Assembly: GCF_003752595.1 (NCBI RefSeq)
Contig: NZ_RKIJ01000012.1
Coordinates: forward strand, 1 to 64,000
Source of the DNA: Cellulomonas sp. PhB143
GTDB lineage: Bacteria > Actinomycetota > Actinomycetes > Actinomycetales > Cellulomonadaceae
Length of the DNA: 64,000 nucleotides
Reading direction: 5' to 3'
Position 1 is the first letter of the stretch; each line of letters opens with the position of its first letter. The notes beneath the pieces are model-generated. The model was given only the letters and a program-made list of their open reading frames with translations. It was not told the DNA's origin and made no database searches. Below, in pieces: positions 51,301 to 59,351 of the stretch. The translations under genes and the position numbers were made by a program.

Positions 51301-52975
51301 TGACCTCGCCGGCGTCGTCGACGTCGTCCGCGGCCACGGTGTAGGTGCCGGTGCAGGTCGTGGACGCGCCCGCGGCGAGGACCCCCGCGTCGCAGACCAC
51401 CTGGTCGGCACCGGGCAGCTTGTCGTCCGTGACGGCGACCCCGCGCAGCGCGGAGCCGCCGGTGTTCGTGACCTCGTAGGAGTACTGCACGTCCTGGCCG
51501 ACGGCGTACGGGCCGGGGGTCGTCACCGACTTGTCGAGGGTGAGCGCGGAGGTGAGCGGGACCGTCACGGTGGCGTCGTTCGAGTCCACGTCGCCCGCGA
51601 CCGGGGCGGTCCCGTGGGCCGTGGCCACGTTCGTGACCGCGTCCGAGCCCGCGTCGGCCGCGGTGACCGTGTACGTGCCGTGGCACGTGACGGTCGACCC
51701 CTGGGCGGGCGCCGGGGGCAGCGGGTCCGTGGGGCACGTGATGTCGCCGGTGTCGATCTTGTCGTCGGTGATCGAGAGCGCCGAGACGGGCTCCTGCCCG
51801 GCGTTCGTCACGGTGTAGACGTACGGGATCTTCGTGCCCGGGGTGATCACGGCGGGCAGCGGCTCGCCCGACCGGTCGACCGCCTTCTCGAGGTTGAGCT
51901 CGTTGAGCGGGTCGATGGTGCGCACCTTCACGCCACGGACCAGGTGGATGTCCGTCGAGCCGCCGGTCGAGGCGGAGAGGCCGAACTTGTACGTCGAGGG
52001 CGTGCCCTTCGGCGCCACGGTGCGCAGCTCCTCGACCCAGGGGCCGCCCGGCGCGTACTGCACCTGGACGATCACCTGGGGCGCCTCGTCACCGGTCTTC
52101 GGGGTGACCTGGACGTTGATGGTGCGCTCGGACGCCTCGAGGGTGTCACCGCGCAGGCTGCCGTGCAGGGTGCTGACCGGTCGCTCCGGGTCCACGACCG
52201 GCTGCTCGACGGTGGAGGTGAGGAAGCAGTAGCCGGTCGTGCCGTTGCCGGGGCCGCGGAGCGTGACGACGTTGGGCGCCGCCGGGCCCTCCGTGAAGCT
52301 CGTCGAGCGCTGGCCGGCCGGGCACTGGTTGCCGCGGGCCTCGCCGTCGTCGTAGAAGTTGCCGTAGGAGTCCATGCCGACGCCGAGGTAGCCGCCGCCG
52401 ATGCCGGGGGTGCCGTTGCGCTGCGCGTAGCCGAGGCTGCCGCCGTCGGCGCCGGGCGCGGTGAGGTCGGTGGCGCCGTCGACGAGGAAGAAGCCGATCC
52501 CGTCGGCGCCCGTGCCCCCGTACTGGTACTTGTCGAACGTGAACGAGATGCCCGCCGACGAGGGCAGCGGCGTGTTGTACAGGATGCTGCCCCGGGCGAA
52601 CCCGGCGGCGTCGGTCATCTGCAGGTAGCCGGGCGTCCCGCCCACCGTCGGCGGACCGGGGTGCGGGCCGTTCTGCTGCTCGACGACCTGGTGGGCGGAG
52701 CAGTCCGGGATCTGCGCCTGGTCCGCGGGGGCGGCCTGGCCCTCGGGCGTGCCGGTGAGGCAGGCGTCCCCCTGCACGGTCCACGCCGGGTCGGTGACCG
52801 TCGAGCCCTCGAAGGTCTCGTCCGTCACGGCCGTGCCGCCGCTCGGCGGGTCCGCGGCGGCGGGGCCCGCCGTGACCACGGCGCCCGCGAACGCCGAGGC
52901 CCCGAGCAGCACCGCGGCCGTCGACCCCGCGATCCACGTGCGCGCGCGTGCGGGGAGGATCGTGCGTCGGTTCAT
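48341..52975 (-). CDS. Giant lectin/DUF11-repeat surface protein with LGVTG sorting signal
   Basis: 1544 residues. A signal peptide (about 1-41) leads to an L-type lectin-like domain (about 48-330, with YQYGGTGADGIGFFLVDG). Two DUF7507-like repeats with paired Cys follow, then seven DUF11 Ig-like repeats of about 120-130 residues, each starting near a (V/A)TK(S/T)VD-type strand and ending DxDxxNDxA. The end is LGVTG, a hydrophobic helix and RRRRG, a cell-wall sorting signal of the LAxTG/LPxTG kind. It is probably a fibrous sugar-binding adhesin. AAGGA lies 5 nt before the ATG. No sortase gene is nearby. Confidence 0.93.
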   Translation of the reverse strand: MNRRTILPARARTWIAGSTAAVLLGASAFAGAVVTAGPAAADPPSGGTAVTDETFEGSTVTDPAWTVQGDACLTGTPEGQAAPADQAQIPDCSAHQVVEQQNGPHPGPPTVGGTPGYLQMTDAAGFARGSILYNTPLPSSAGISFTFDKYQYGGTGADGIGFFLVDGATDLTAPGADGGSLGYAQRNGTPGIGGGYLGVGMDSYGNFYDDGEARGNQCPAGQRSTSFTEGPAAPNVVTLRGPGNGTTGYCFLTSTVEQPVVDPERPVSTLHGSLRGDTLEASERTINVQVTPKTGDEAPQVIVQVQYAPGGPWVEELRTVAPKGTPSTYKFGLSASTGGSTDIHLVRGVKVRTIDPLNELNLEKAVDRSGEPLPAVITPGTKIPYVYTVTNAGQEPVSALSITDDKIDTGDITCPTDPLPPAPAQGSTVTCHGTYTVTAADAGSDAVTNVATAHGTAPVAGDVDSNDATVTVPLTSALTLDKSVTTPGPYAVGQDVQYSYEVTNTGGSALRGVAVTDDKLPGADQVVCDAGVLAAGASTTCTGTYTVAADDVDDAGEVTNTAYATAETALGQQVTSPEDRATIGVATDVAVTKTVDDDTPVVGDDVTYTVTATNDGPSLAQDVVVTDDLPAGLTFVSAASPDADPVDYDEDTGAWSVGDLEPGDAATLHLTATVGAGSEITNTATRTGMVQQDTDPSNDSASATIDPVTPTLDIAVHKSVLDADGAPQPRADVPAGSPATFRVTATNDGPFDGTGVTLTDALPQGLTYDADASGGDGTYDAKTGTWTIGDLAEGDTATYDFVVGTTRLGDFTNVATLSASTPSDTDPDNDTASATLTVRGPESDLGVTKSVDPAEGVVVGDTVTYTVEATNHGDETVGKVVVRDEGPKGVDVVPGSADVTQGSVDDAVRRWQVGTLEPGQTARLTVQGTVTGPGTHTNTVTIDSRAAGFVDTDPDNDSDSAELATTKAPLDIAVTKKAAAVTPGVPVSAVPLGDQVAYTITATNLPAEGDAGRTATGLVLSDVFPDGMTITSSDTQDGTFDPSSGDWTVGTLGANDTATLTVTATADAVGPQKNVVSLNHVDQRDTDRSNNRDTARVNVVALSDLVLTKDVSTPTAQPGDGVDWTVTVRNDGPDDNSDVTVADPGLAAGGAAEVTDVDAPDGTTFDRATGTWTVGDLPDGASRTLTVGVVVPAGASGTVRNTAQIASHAVRDPDRSNDKDSAVYRVPVADVAVTEAVDRPVVAVGDTVTFTVDVDNLGPDPAEAVDVDGVLPDGLTYVSSEATVGSLDTGTSVWTVGDLDVARAAKDEPQAQLTVVATVDEAATMTSTVKAPRDGSHPYDPVLVNNADSATVTAAAATADLAVTKSVDQPQVGVGGTVTYTLGVTNLGPGTATDATLEDPFPAGVVPTAAHVTGEDGAGDGRSCTVEGQDVACDLGDLAVGDDVTVTVTATGAKAGEHTNTATVATTALDPVAANDTASADLTVVGDGGPTPGGGGSDGGSGGAGGSPDHLGVTGADVLPWLAGALVLLVVGGGLVVVSRRRRG

Positions 52976-53037
52976 CGGGGTCCTTCGCCGGTGCCGCGGC
53001 AGGAGCTGCAGCGCAGAGGTGGTCAGGGGCTGCTCCC

Positions 53038-53066
53038 ACTATGGCGGGTTCCGGACACTCGTCCAA
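53038..53066 (-). promoter_or_regulatory. Putative promoter of the surface protein gene
   Basis: On the minus strand: TTGGAC (53066-53061), a 17-bp spacer and CATAGT (53043-53038). Confidence 0.5.
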
Positions 53067-53070
53067 GTAC

Positions 53071-53086
53071 TGTGACCGACGTCACG
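53071..53086. promoter_or_regulatory. CRP/GlxR-like binding site
   Basis: TGTGA-CCGACG-TCACG differs from the TGTGA-N6-TCACA consensus at one base. It sits just upstream of the -35 of the surface protein promoter, about 48 bp before the expected start of transcription, a place typical for activation. Confidence 0.55.
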
Positions 53087-53102
53087 AGCGGTCGCGGAAC
53101 GC

Positions 53103-53315
53103 CTACCAGGCGCTGTGCCCGAGGCCCCAGGAACCCTCGTCGCGCTCGGCCGGGCGCGCCTCGCGGCGTTCGCGGCGCGGCTCCGGCGCGCCCGCGCCCT
53201 CGACGGCGTCGATGCGCCGCCGGCTGAAGAACCCGTCGATCCCGCCGGCGTCGTTCTGCGCGCGGCGCCAGGCCTTCTCGGCCTTCTTCCGTGCCTTCTC
53301 GATCTCGGTGCTCAT
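53103..53315 (-). CDS. Small charged hypothetical protein
   Basis: 70 residues: a basic coiled N-terminal helix (MSTEIEKARKKAEKAWRRAQ), a GGIDGFFSRRRID turn and an Arg/Glu-rich tail ending HSAW. I do not recognise it. GGAGAACGG before the ATG is a reasonable ribosome binding site. It stands alone between the surface protein gene and the divergent HTH gene. Confidence 0.6.
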   Translation of the reverse strand: MSTEIEKARKKAEKAWRRAQNDAGGIDGFFSRRRIDAVEGAGAPEPRRERREARPAERDEGSWGLGHSAW

Positions 53316-53436
53316 CCGTTCTCCGTGCTCATCGGACCGAGCCTAGGCGGACCCCGACGGGCCGCCCGCACCGTGCGGGCGTGTCGATGATCACGGGCGG
53401 GCGCCGTCGTGCGGGGGTGGCGCCGGCGGCGTACCG

Positions 53437-53472
53437 TGATCAACATATCCGTTGATCAACCGATGGGTTGAT
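53437..53472. promoter_or_regulatory. Two overlapping inverted repeats before the ArsR-like gene
   Basis: TGATCAAC-N6-GTTGATCA (53437-53458, perfect) and ATCAACC-GATG-GGTTGAT (53455-53472, perfect) share ATCA. They are likely operators for autoregulation by the winged-helix protein. Confidence 0.65.
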
Positions 53473-53490
53473 GAAGAGAGGAGGGGACCC

Positions 53491-53835
53491 GTGCCCATGG
53501 CCACGAGCACCGACGAGGCGCGGCTCGACCGGGCCTTCCTGGCTCTCGCCGACCCGGTCCGGCGCGCGATGGTCGCCCGCCTGTCCCGGGGTCCCGCGAC
53601 CGTCACCGAGCTCGCCGCCCCCTTCCCCATCACCACGCAGGCCGTCTCCCGGCACGTCCGGGTGCTGCAGGAGGCCGGGCTCGTCACGCGCACGCGCGAC
53701 GCCCAGAAGCGACCGTGCCATCTCGACGCGGCCGCACTCGAGGCGCTGACCGGCTGGATCGACCGGTACCGCCTCGCCGCCGAGCGACGCTTCCGCAGCC
53801 TCGACCGGCTGCTGTCCACCGAGGAGAAGCCATGA
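53491..53835 (+). CDS. ArsR-type winged-helix regulator
   Basis: 114 residues from the GTG at 53491 (an ATG lies at 53497). The HTH is LADPVRRAMVARLSRGPATVTELAAPF, and the recognition helix region ITTQAVSRHVRVLQEAGLV is typical of the ArsR subgroup paired with AHSA1/SRPBCC genes. No metal-binding Cys is seen. GAGGAGGGG lies upstream. It overlaps the SRPBCC gene by ATGA. Confidence 0.92.
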   Translation: MPMATSTDEARLDRAFLALADPVRRAMVARLSRGPATVTELAAPFPITTQAVSRHVRVLQEAGLVTRTRDAQKRPCHLDAAALEALTGWIDRYRLAAERRFRSLDRLLSTEEKP

Positions 53836-54311
53836 GCACGCACCCCACCACCGTGACCGCCCCCGAAGGCCTGCCCTACATCGACGTCGTCCGCGACTTC
53901 GACGCACCGCCCGCCGCCGTCTTCCGCGCCTGGACGGACCCCTCGCTGGTGGCGCAGTGGCTCCGGCCGGACCGCCTGACCATGGAGATCGACCACTACG
54001 ACGCCCGCACCGGCGGCTCGTGGGCCTACTCCCACCGCGGGCCCGACGGCGAGGCGTACGCCTTCCACGGGACGTTCCACTCCGTCGTGCCCGACGAGTC
54101 GATCACCCAGACCTTCGAGTTCGGGGGCTACCCCGGGCACGCCAGCCTGGAGCGGCTGACGTTCGAGCCGCTCGAGGGCGGCGGCACGCGCACCCGCTCG
54201 CACGCCGTGTTCGAGTCCGTCGAGGACCGCGACGGGATGATCGCGAGCGGCATGGAGGGCGGTCTCAGCGAGGGGTACGCGCACCTGGACGACCTGCTCG
54301 CGGCGCCCTGA
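53832..54311 (+). CDS. AHSA1-type SRPBCC domain protein
   Basis: 159 residues of the Aha1/CalC-like helix-grip family: YIDVVRDFDAPPAAVFRAWTDPSLVAQWLRP start, a SWAYSHRGPDG loop and a C-terminal helix GGLSEGYAHLDDLL. It is coupled to the ArsR-like regulator. Such pairs are common, but their ligands are mostly unknown. Confidence 0.92.
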   Translation: MSTHPTTVTAPEGLPYIDVVRDFDAPPAAVFRAWTDPSLVAQWLRPDRLTMEIDHYDARTGGSWAYSHRGPDGEAYAFHGTFHSVVPDESITQTFEFGGYPGHASLERLTFEPLEGGGTRTRSHAVFESVEDRDGMIASGMEGGLSEGYAHLDDLLAAP

Positions 54312-54325
54312 GCCGCGACGAGCCC

Positions 54326-54331
54326 TAGGCT
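54326..54331 (+). promoter_or_regulatory. -10 element of the leaderless 131-aa membrane protein gene
   Basis: TAGGCT, 7 nt before the ATG at 54339. Confidence 0.6.
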
Positions 54332-54338
54332 CGGCCGC

Positions 54339-54734
54339 ATGACCTCCTCCACGGCCCGCGGCGCGGCCGCCCCCACCCTCGGGCCGGCCTTCTGGGTCGC
54401 CGCGGCGGTCACGCTGGTCAGCGCGTTCGTCAGCCTCGGGTACTCCGTGGCGGGCGTGATCGCCGACGGGGCGAGCGACGAGTACGCCCTGTACGCCGCG
54501 AGCCGGAGCGTCGCCCTCGCGGCCGCCGCGATCGCCGTGCTCACGGCCCGCTCGACGCGGGTGCTGCTCGTCGTCGGAGGCGCCATGACGATCGTGCAGG
54601 CCTTCGACGGGCTCATCGGGCTGACGATCGACGACACCGTGAAGACCGTCGGCCCGTTCGCGGCGGCCGTCGTCACGGCCGTCGCGCTCGGGTTCGCCGC
54701 CCGCGAGGCGCGACGGCCCGGCGCGCGGCGCTGA
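54339..54734 (+). CDS. Four-helix membrane protein, unknown
   Basis: 131 residues with four hydrophobic helices (about 16-40, 53-70, 74-94 and 102-120). No family is recognised with certainty; the layout resembles small DoxX-like or unassigned actinobacterial membrane proteins. Probably leaderless. Confidence 0.75.
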   Translation: MTSSTARGAAAPTLGPAFWVAAAVTLVSAFVSLGYSVAGVIADGASDEYALYAASRSVALAAAAIAVLTARSTRVLLVVGGAMTIVQAFDGLIGLTIDDTVKTVGPFAAAVVTAVALGFAAREARRPGARR

Positions 54735-54753
54735 GCGCCGGGCTGCGCCGGGC

Positions 54754-55509
54754 TCAGGCCTCGGTGCGGTGGACGACCTTCGCGGAGACCTGGTCGCGCG
54801 GCATCATCAGCACCTGGTCGATGTTCACGTGCGAGGGCCGGGTCGCGACCCAGCGGACCGTCTCCGCGACGTCGTCGGCCGTCAGCGCGTCCACGCCGCG
54901 GTAGACCGCGTCCGCCTTCTCCTGGTCGCCCTTGAAGCGCACCAGGCTGAAGTCGGTCTGCACCATGCCCGGGTCGATCTCGCTGACCCGCACCGGCTGC
55001 CCGAGCAGCTCGAGCCGCAGCACGCGCGAGAGCGCGGCGACGCCGAACTTCGCGGCGTTGTACCCGGCACCCCCCTGGTAGGCCTCGCGGGCGGCGGTCG
55101 AGCCGATCGTGATGACCTGGCCGTCGCCCGAGGCGAGGAGCGCCGGGAGCAGCGCCTTGGTGACGCGCACCGTGCCGAGGACGTTCGTCTCGTACATCCA
55201 GCGCCAGTCCTCGAGGTCCGCGTCCGCGACCGCGTCGGTGCCCTTGGCGCCGCCGGCGTTGTTCACGAGGACGTCGCAGCGCGGCACCTGCGCGACGAAC
55301 GCGGCGACGGACGCGTCGTCGGTCACGTCGAGCGCCACGGCGGTGCCCCCGCACTCCGCGGCGACCTGCTCGAGCCGCTCGACGCGGCGGGCGCCGAGCA
55401 CGACGTGGTAGCCGGCGCCCGCGAGCGCCCGCGCCGTCGCCGCGCCGATGCCGCTGCTCGCTCCGGTTACCACGGCCACGGGGCCGGTGCTGGGGGTGGG
55501 GCTCGTCAT
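54754..55509 (-). CDS. Short-chain dehydrogenase/reductase
   Basis: 251 residues. The NAD(P) motif TGASSGIG is near residue 16, NNAG at about 85, and the catalytic Ser and the Tyr/Lys pair are in GSTAAREAYQGGAGYNAAKFGV. It resembles the YdfG-type NADP-dependent branch (serine or 3-hydroxy acid dehydrogenase). Substrate unproven. AGAGGA precedes the ATG. Confidence 0.93.
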   Translation of the reverse strand: MTSPTPSTGPVAVVTGASSGIGAATARALAGAGYHVVLGARRVERLEQVAAECGGTAVALDVTDDASVAAFVAQVPRCDVLVNNAGGAKGTDAVADADLEDWRWMYETNVLGTVRVTKALLPALLASGDGQVITIGSTAAREAYQGGAGYNAAKFGVAALSRVLRLELLGQPVRVSEIDPGMVQTDFSLVRFKGDQEKADAVYRGVDALTADDVAETVRWVATRPSHVNIDQVLMMPRDQVSAKVVHRTEA

Positions 55510-55545
55510 GCTGGGTCCTCTCGATGATGCGTCGTTCGTTCGGTC

Positions 55546-56769
55546 CTACGGTAGGTCGCCCCCGGGGTGCCGGTGCCCCGTCGCCTCGTACCCGACGACC
55601 GTGACCCAGGGCGCGGCGGCCACCGCGAGCAGGGCCACGACGAGCGACGCCCCGGCCGCGGCGAGCCCGAGCGCGACCAGCAGCACCGCGGCGGTGACCG
55701 CGAGGAGCACCAGGTGCAGCCGCTCGAGGGAGGCCAGCAGGTAGCCGTAGAGCGCGAAGACGAGCACCACGAACACCAGGCAGGGCACCGCGACCGCCAG
55801 CACGGTCCCGGTCTCGCCGAGCTCCGTGCGCCCCTCGACGAAGTACGCCGCCACGTGCAGGCCGGCCCCGACCGCCGCGATCGCCCCGTACACGAGCATG
55901 TGGCCGTACCCCCACACGAACGAGCGGTCGCGCCGCGCGTGCAGCACCTGGGCGGACGGCACGAGGAAGTACACCCACCACATGCCGAAGATGAGGGCGA
56001 CGCCAGCGAACCCGACCAGCAGCGCGTCGGCCGACCAGCCCTGCTCCTGGACGACGGCGGAGATCGACGCCGTCGTGCCGAGCACCCCCTCGCCGAGCGC
56101 GATGATCGCGAGCAGGCCGTACCGCTCGGCGATGTGGTGCGGGTTCCACGGGGTCGACGTCGTCCCCCGCCGCTCCGCCACGACCGGGACCGCCATCTCG
56201 AGCACCACGAGGGCACCGGCCATGGTGATCTCGACCCCGAAGGACAGGTGGACGAGCCCGGAGGCGACCCATCCGACCTGGACGAGCACGATGAGCAGGG
56301 CGTAGGTGCGGCACACGGAGCGCCGCGCCGCGTCGCTCCGGCCGGCCCGGAGCCACAGGGCGGCCATCGCCACGCGCATCACCACGTACCCCGCGATCAC
56401 CACGGCGTTGTCCGGGCTCTCGCGCAGCGCCACCGACTCGAAGAACTCCGGCAGGCCGAGCGCGACCAGCAGCACCCCGAGCATCTGGACCATCGTCAGG
56501 AGCCGGAAGCCCCAGTCGTCCGTGTCGTACGCGGAGGCGAACCACGAGTAGTTCACCCACGGCCAGCACGTCGCGAAGACCGCGACGGCGAACCCGAGCA
56601 GGGCGCTCGCCACGTAGCCCTCGGAGAGCAGGTGGGCGAGCTCGTCGCTCGCGGCCCCGAAGGCGACCACGAGGGTGAGGTCGAAGAGCAGCTCCAGCGG
56701 GGTCGACGCCCGGTGCGGCTCGTGCGGGTCCCGCCCGCGCATCGGGACCAGGCCGTGGGTCAGGCTCAC
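55546..56769 (-). CDS. Low temperature requirement protein A (LtrA)
   Basis: 407 residues, about ten membrane helices. It has the LtrA start RASTPLELLFDLTLVVAFG, then WPWVNYSWFASAYDTDDW and the conserved HHIAERYGLLAIIALGE. The biochemical role of LtrA is not known; it was named for growth at low temperature in Listeria. GTG at 56769 overlaps the stop of ubiA (GTGA), so it is coupled to the prenyltransferase gene. Confidence 0.92.
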   Translation of the reverse strand: MSLTHGLVPMRGRDPHEPHRASTPLELLFDLTLVVAFGAASDELAHLLSEGYVASALLGFAVAVFATCWPWVNYSWFASAYDTDDWGFRLLTMVQMLGVLLVALGLPEFFESVALRESPDNAVVIAGYVVMRVAMAALWLRAGRSDAARRSVCRTYALLIVLVQVGWVASGLVHLSFGVEITMAGALVVLEMAVPVVAERRGTTSTPWNPHHIAERYGLLAIIALGEGVLGTTASISAVVQEQGWSADALLVGFAGVALIFGMWWVYFLVPSAQVLHARRDRSFVWGYGHMLVYGAIAAVGAGLHVAAYFVEGRTELGETGTVLAVAVPCLVFVVLVFALYGYLLASLERLHLVLLAVTAAVLLVALGLAAAGASLVVALLAVAAAPWVTVVGYEATGHRHPGGDLP

Positions 56770-57611
56770 GCGACCGCCACGTACGGCGCCGCGGCGACCA
56801 GCTGCACCACGCACAGCGCCGCGACGCCCATGCTCAGCGCGAACGGGGCCCGGCTGCGGGGACGCGTCGCGCCCACGACGCCGGCGGCCACCGCGAGCGC
56901 CAGCGCGAGCACGCCGCACACGACCGTCACCGTGCCCGGGACCCGCTCGGGCCCGAGCACGACGACGAGGCTCGCGGCCACGAGCAGGGCCGGCGCCGCG
57001 ACGCTCGCCCCCCGCCGTCCGAGCCGGTGCGGGAACCCGCGCACCCCGGTCGCACGGTCGTCCTCCAGGTCCGGCAGGACGTTCGCCACGTGCGCGCCGA
57101 CGCCGAGCAGCGCGGCGCCGAGCACCGCCCACCAGGCCACGACGCGCCCGTCCTGCGGCGCCGCGACCACGAAGGCGGCGAGCAGCCCGAACGAGACGGC
57201 GTACGGCAGCCACGACAGCACGGTCGACTTGAACCACGCGTTGTAGGACCACGCCCCGGCGACGGCGAGCACGTGCAGCGACCCCGCGACCCACCCCGTC
57301 GCGAACGACAGGACGACGCACACCGCGAGCGCCGCGACGGCGCAGGTCCGCAGCAGGTCCGGGGTGACGGCGCCCGCCACCGACGGCTTGTCGGTGCGCC
57401 CGACGGCGCGGTCCCGCCCCGCGTCCAGCCAGTCGTTGGACCAGCCCACCGAGACCTGCCCGGCGAGCACCGCCAGCGTCACGAGGGTCGCGGTGCCCAC
57501 GCCCGAGCCGATGCCGACGGAGAGCGACAGGGCCAGGAGGGTGACGACCGCCGCCGGCCCGGCGTGGGTCGCCACGAGCAGACCCCGCGCGCGCACCCCG
57601 ACCGCCGTCAT
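56766..57611 (-). CDS. UbiA family prenyltransferase
   Basis: 281 residues, eight to nine helices. The first Asp motif is in WSNDWLDAGRDRAVGR and the second is in NVLPDLEDDRATG, both needed to bind prenyl diphosphate and Mg2+. It transfers a prenyl chain to an aromatic acceptor. The divergent type III PKS operon 88 bp away supplies a plausible phenolic acceptor; otherwise it could act in quinone or carotenoid-like pathways. TAGCGT lies 7 nt before the ATG. Confidence 0.93.
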   Translation of the reverse strand: MTAVGVRARGLLVATHAGPAAVVTLLALSLSVGIGSGVGTATLVTLAVLAGQVSVGWSNDWLDAGRDRAVGRTDKPSVAGAVTPDLLRTCAVAALAVCVVLSFATGWVAGSLHVLAVAGAWSYNAWFKSTVLSWLPYAVSFGLLAAFVVAAPQDGRVVAWWAVLGAALLGVGAHVANVLPDLEDDRATGVRGFPHRLGRRGASVAAPALLVAASLVVVLGPERVPGTVTVVCGVLALALAVAAGVVGATRPRSRAPFALSMGVAALCVVQLVAAAPYVAVA

Positions 57612-57618
57612 GCTCGGG

Positions 57619-57624
57619 ACGCTA
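57619..57624 (-). promoter_or_regulatory. -10 element of the leaderless ubiA promoter
   Basis: TAGCGT on the minus strand, 7 nt before the ATG at 57611. Confidence 0.55.
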
Positions 57625-57699
57625 GCCGCTCGGCCGGGGACGGGCGAGCGGCGCCCGACCCCGCGCGCGAGCCGCCCGGCCCGGTGCGACGATTCGGGC

Positions 57700-58824
57700 A
57701 TGTCGCGCGTCCTCGCCGTCGGGCCGGTACTGCCCGAGCACCGCAGCGCGCAGGGCGCCGTCACCGCCGCCCTGGGTCCGCTGGTCACCCCTCCGGGGCG
57801 CCGCCGCGCGCTGATGGAGCGCCTGCACGCCTCCGCCGGCGTCGAGACCCGGCACCTGGTCCTGCCGCTCGAGGCGTACGCGGGCGTGACCTCCTTCGGG
57901 GCGGCGAACGCGCTGTTCGTCCGGGAGGGGACCGCGCTGGCCGAGCGGGCGTGCCGCGACGCGCTGACCGCCGCCGGCGTGCGGCCCGAGGAGGTCGACC
58001 TCCTCCTGTTCACGTCCGTCACCGGGGTCTCCGCACCCTCCCTGGACGCGCTGCTCGTGCAGCGGCTCGGCCTGCGCGAGGACGTGCGGCGCTTCCCGTC
58101 GTTCGGGCTCGGGTGCGTCGCCGGCGCCGTCGGTCTGGCCCGCGCCCACGACCACCTCGTCGGGCACCCGCACGACGTCGTCCTGCTCGTCTCGGTCGAG
58201 CTGTGCTCCCTGACCTTCCAGCACGGCGACGACTCCACCGCGAACCTCGTCGCGAGCGGGCTGTTCGGGGACGGGGCGGCGGCCGTGGTGCTCGCGGGCG
58301 AGGCGTACGAGGGCACGGCGCCCGAGCGCATCGCGCAGCCTGGGGCCGAGCCGCCAGCCCTGCGGGTCCTCGACTCGCGCAGCCGCCTGTACCCGGACAC
58401 CACGGACGAGCTCGGCTGGGACGTGCGCGACACGGGCTTCGGCATCGTGCTCTCCGCCGCCCTGCCGGACGTGATCCGCTCCCACCTCGCCGCCGACGTC
58501 AAGTCCCTGCTCGCCGCGCACGAGCTCGACGTGCCCGACGTCGGCGCGTGGGTCGTGCACGCCGGCGGCCCCAAGGTCGTCGACGCGGTCCGCGACGCCC
58601 TGGGCCTCGCCGAGTCCGACGTGGCCCGCACCCGCGAGATCCTGCGCGCCCAGGGCAACCTGTCGTCGTCGTCCGTGCTGCACGTGCTCGCCGCGACCAC
58701 CGCCGACGACGCGCCCGCGCCCGGCCGGTACGCGGTGCTCATGGCGTTCGGTCCCGGGGTGAGCGCCGAGCTGGTGCTGCTGCGCCGGGATACTGCAGCG
58801 GCGCCGGCGACGGGCACCCGCTGA
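57700..58824 (+). CDS. Type III polyketide synthase
   Basis: 374 residues, chalcone synthase-like fold. The catalytic triad is Cys139 in GLGCVAGA, His287 in VHAGGPKV and Asn320 in QGNLSSSSV. Such enzymes condense malonyl-CoA on an acyl starter to make alkylresorcinols, alkylpyrones or naphthalenes. The following methyltransferase and flavoprotein match the order of the srsABC phenolic-lipid operon of Streptomyces griseus. Its stop overlaps the next start (TGATG). Confidence 0.95.
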   Translation: MSRVLAVGPVLPEHRSAQGAVTAALGPLVTPPGRRRALMERLHASAGVETRHLVLPLEAYAGVTSFGAANALFVREGTALAERACRDALTAAGVRPEEVDLLLFTSVTGVSAPSLDALLVQRLGLREDVRRFPSFGLGCVAGAVGLARAHDHLVGHPHDVVLLVSVELCSLTFQHGDDSTANLVASGLFGDGAAAVVLAGEAYEGTAPERIAQPGAEPPALRVLDSRSRLYPDTTDELGWDVRDTGFGIVLSAALPDVIRSHLAADVKSLLAAHELDVPDVGAWVVHAGGPKVVDAVRDALGLAESDVARTREILRAQGNLSSSSVLHVLAATTADDAPAPGRYAVLMAFGPGVSAELVLLRRDTAAAPATGTR

Positions 58825-59351
58825 TGCCCGTCGCCTACCTCGTGCTCGTGGCCCTGACGGCCGTCGAGCGCCTCGCCGAGCTGGTGGTCTCGACACGCAA
58901 CGCGCGGTGGTCGTTCGCCCGGGGCGGCGTCGAGTCCGGCCGCCGGCACTTCGGCCCCATGGTCGCCCTGCACACGGCCCTGCTCGTGGCCTGCGTCGCG
59001 GAGGTCGTGGTCGCCGACCGCCCGTTCCTGCCGTGGCTCGGCTGGCCGATGCTCGCGCTCGTGCTCGCGAGCCAAGGCCTGCGCTGGTGGTGCATCGCCA
59101 CGCTCGGGCCGCGCTGGAACACGCGGGTCATCGTGGTGCCCGGCCTCGCGCTCGTGGCGAAGGGCCCCTACCGGTGGATCCCGCACCCTAACTACGTGGC
59201 CGTCGTCGTCGAGGGGTTCGCGCTGCCGCTGGTGCACACGGCGTGGCTCACGGCGCTGGCGTTCACCGTCCTGAACGCCTGGCTGCTGCTCGGCTTCCGG
59301 ATCCCCGTCGAGGAGCGCGCCCTGGAGCGCGCGCGGCGGCCCGTGCTGTGA
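58824..59351 (+). CDS. Isoprenylcysteine carboxyl methyltransferase-like membrane methyltransferase
   Basis: 175 residues, four to five helices. The ICMT/PEMT signature is near the end: GPYRWIPHPNYVAVVVEGFALPL, with the late VEERAL motif. In phenolic-lipid operons the equivalent gene O-methylates the PKS product. It is coupled on both sides (TGATG and GTGA). Confidence 0.92.
   Translation: MPVAYLVLVALTAVERLAELVVSTRNARWSFARGGVESGRRHFGPMVALHTALLVACVAEVVVADRPFLPWLGWPMLALVLASQGLRWWCIATLGPRWNTRVIVVPGLALVAKGPYRWIPHPNYVAVVVEGFALPLVHTAWLTALAFTVLNAWLLLGFRIPVEERALERARRPVL

Noticed and set aside
47909-53227. A 1772-codon plus-strand frame opposite the surface protein gene
   Set aside because: It is Arg/Gly/His-rich with no domain, while the opposite strand encodes a signal peptide, lectin domain, DUF repeats and a sorting signal. 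Long antisense frames are expected at this GC content.
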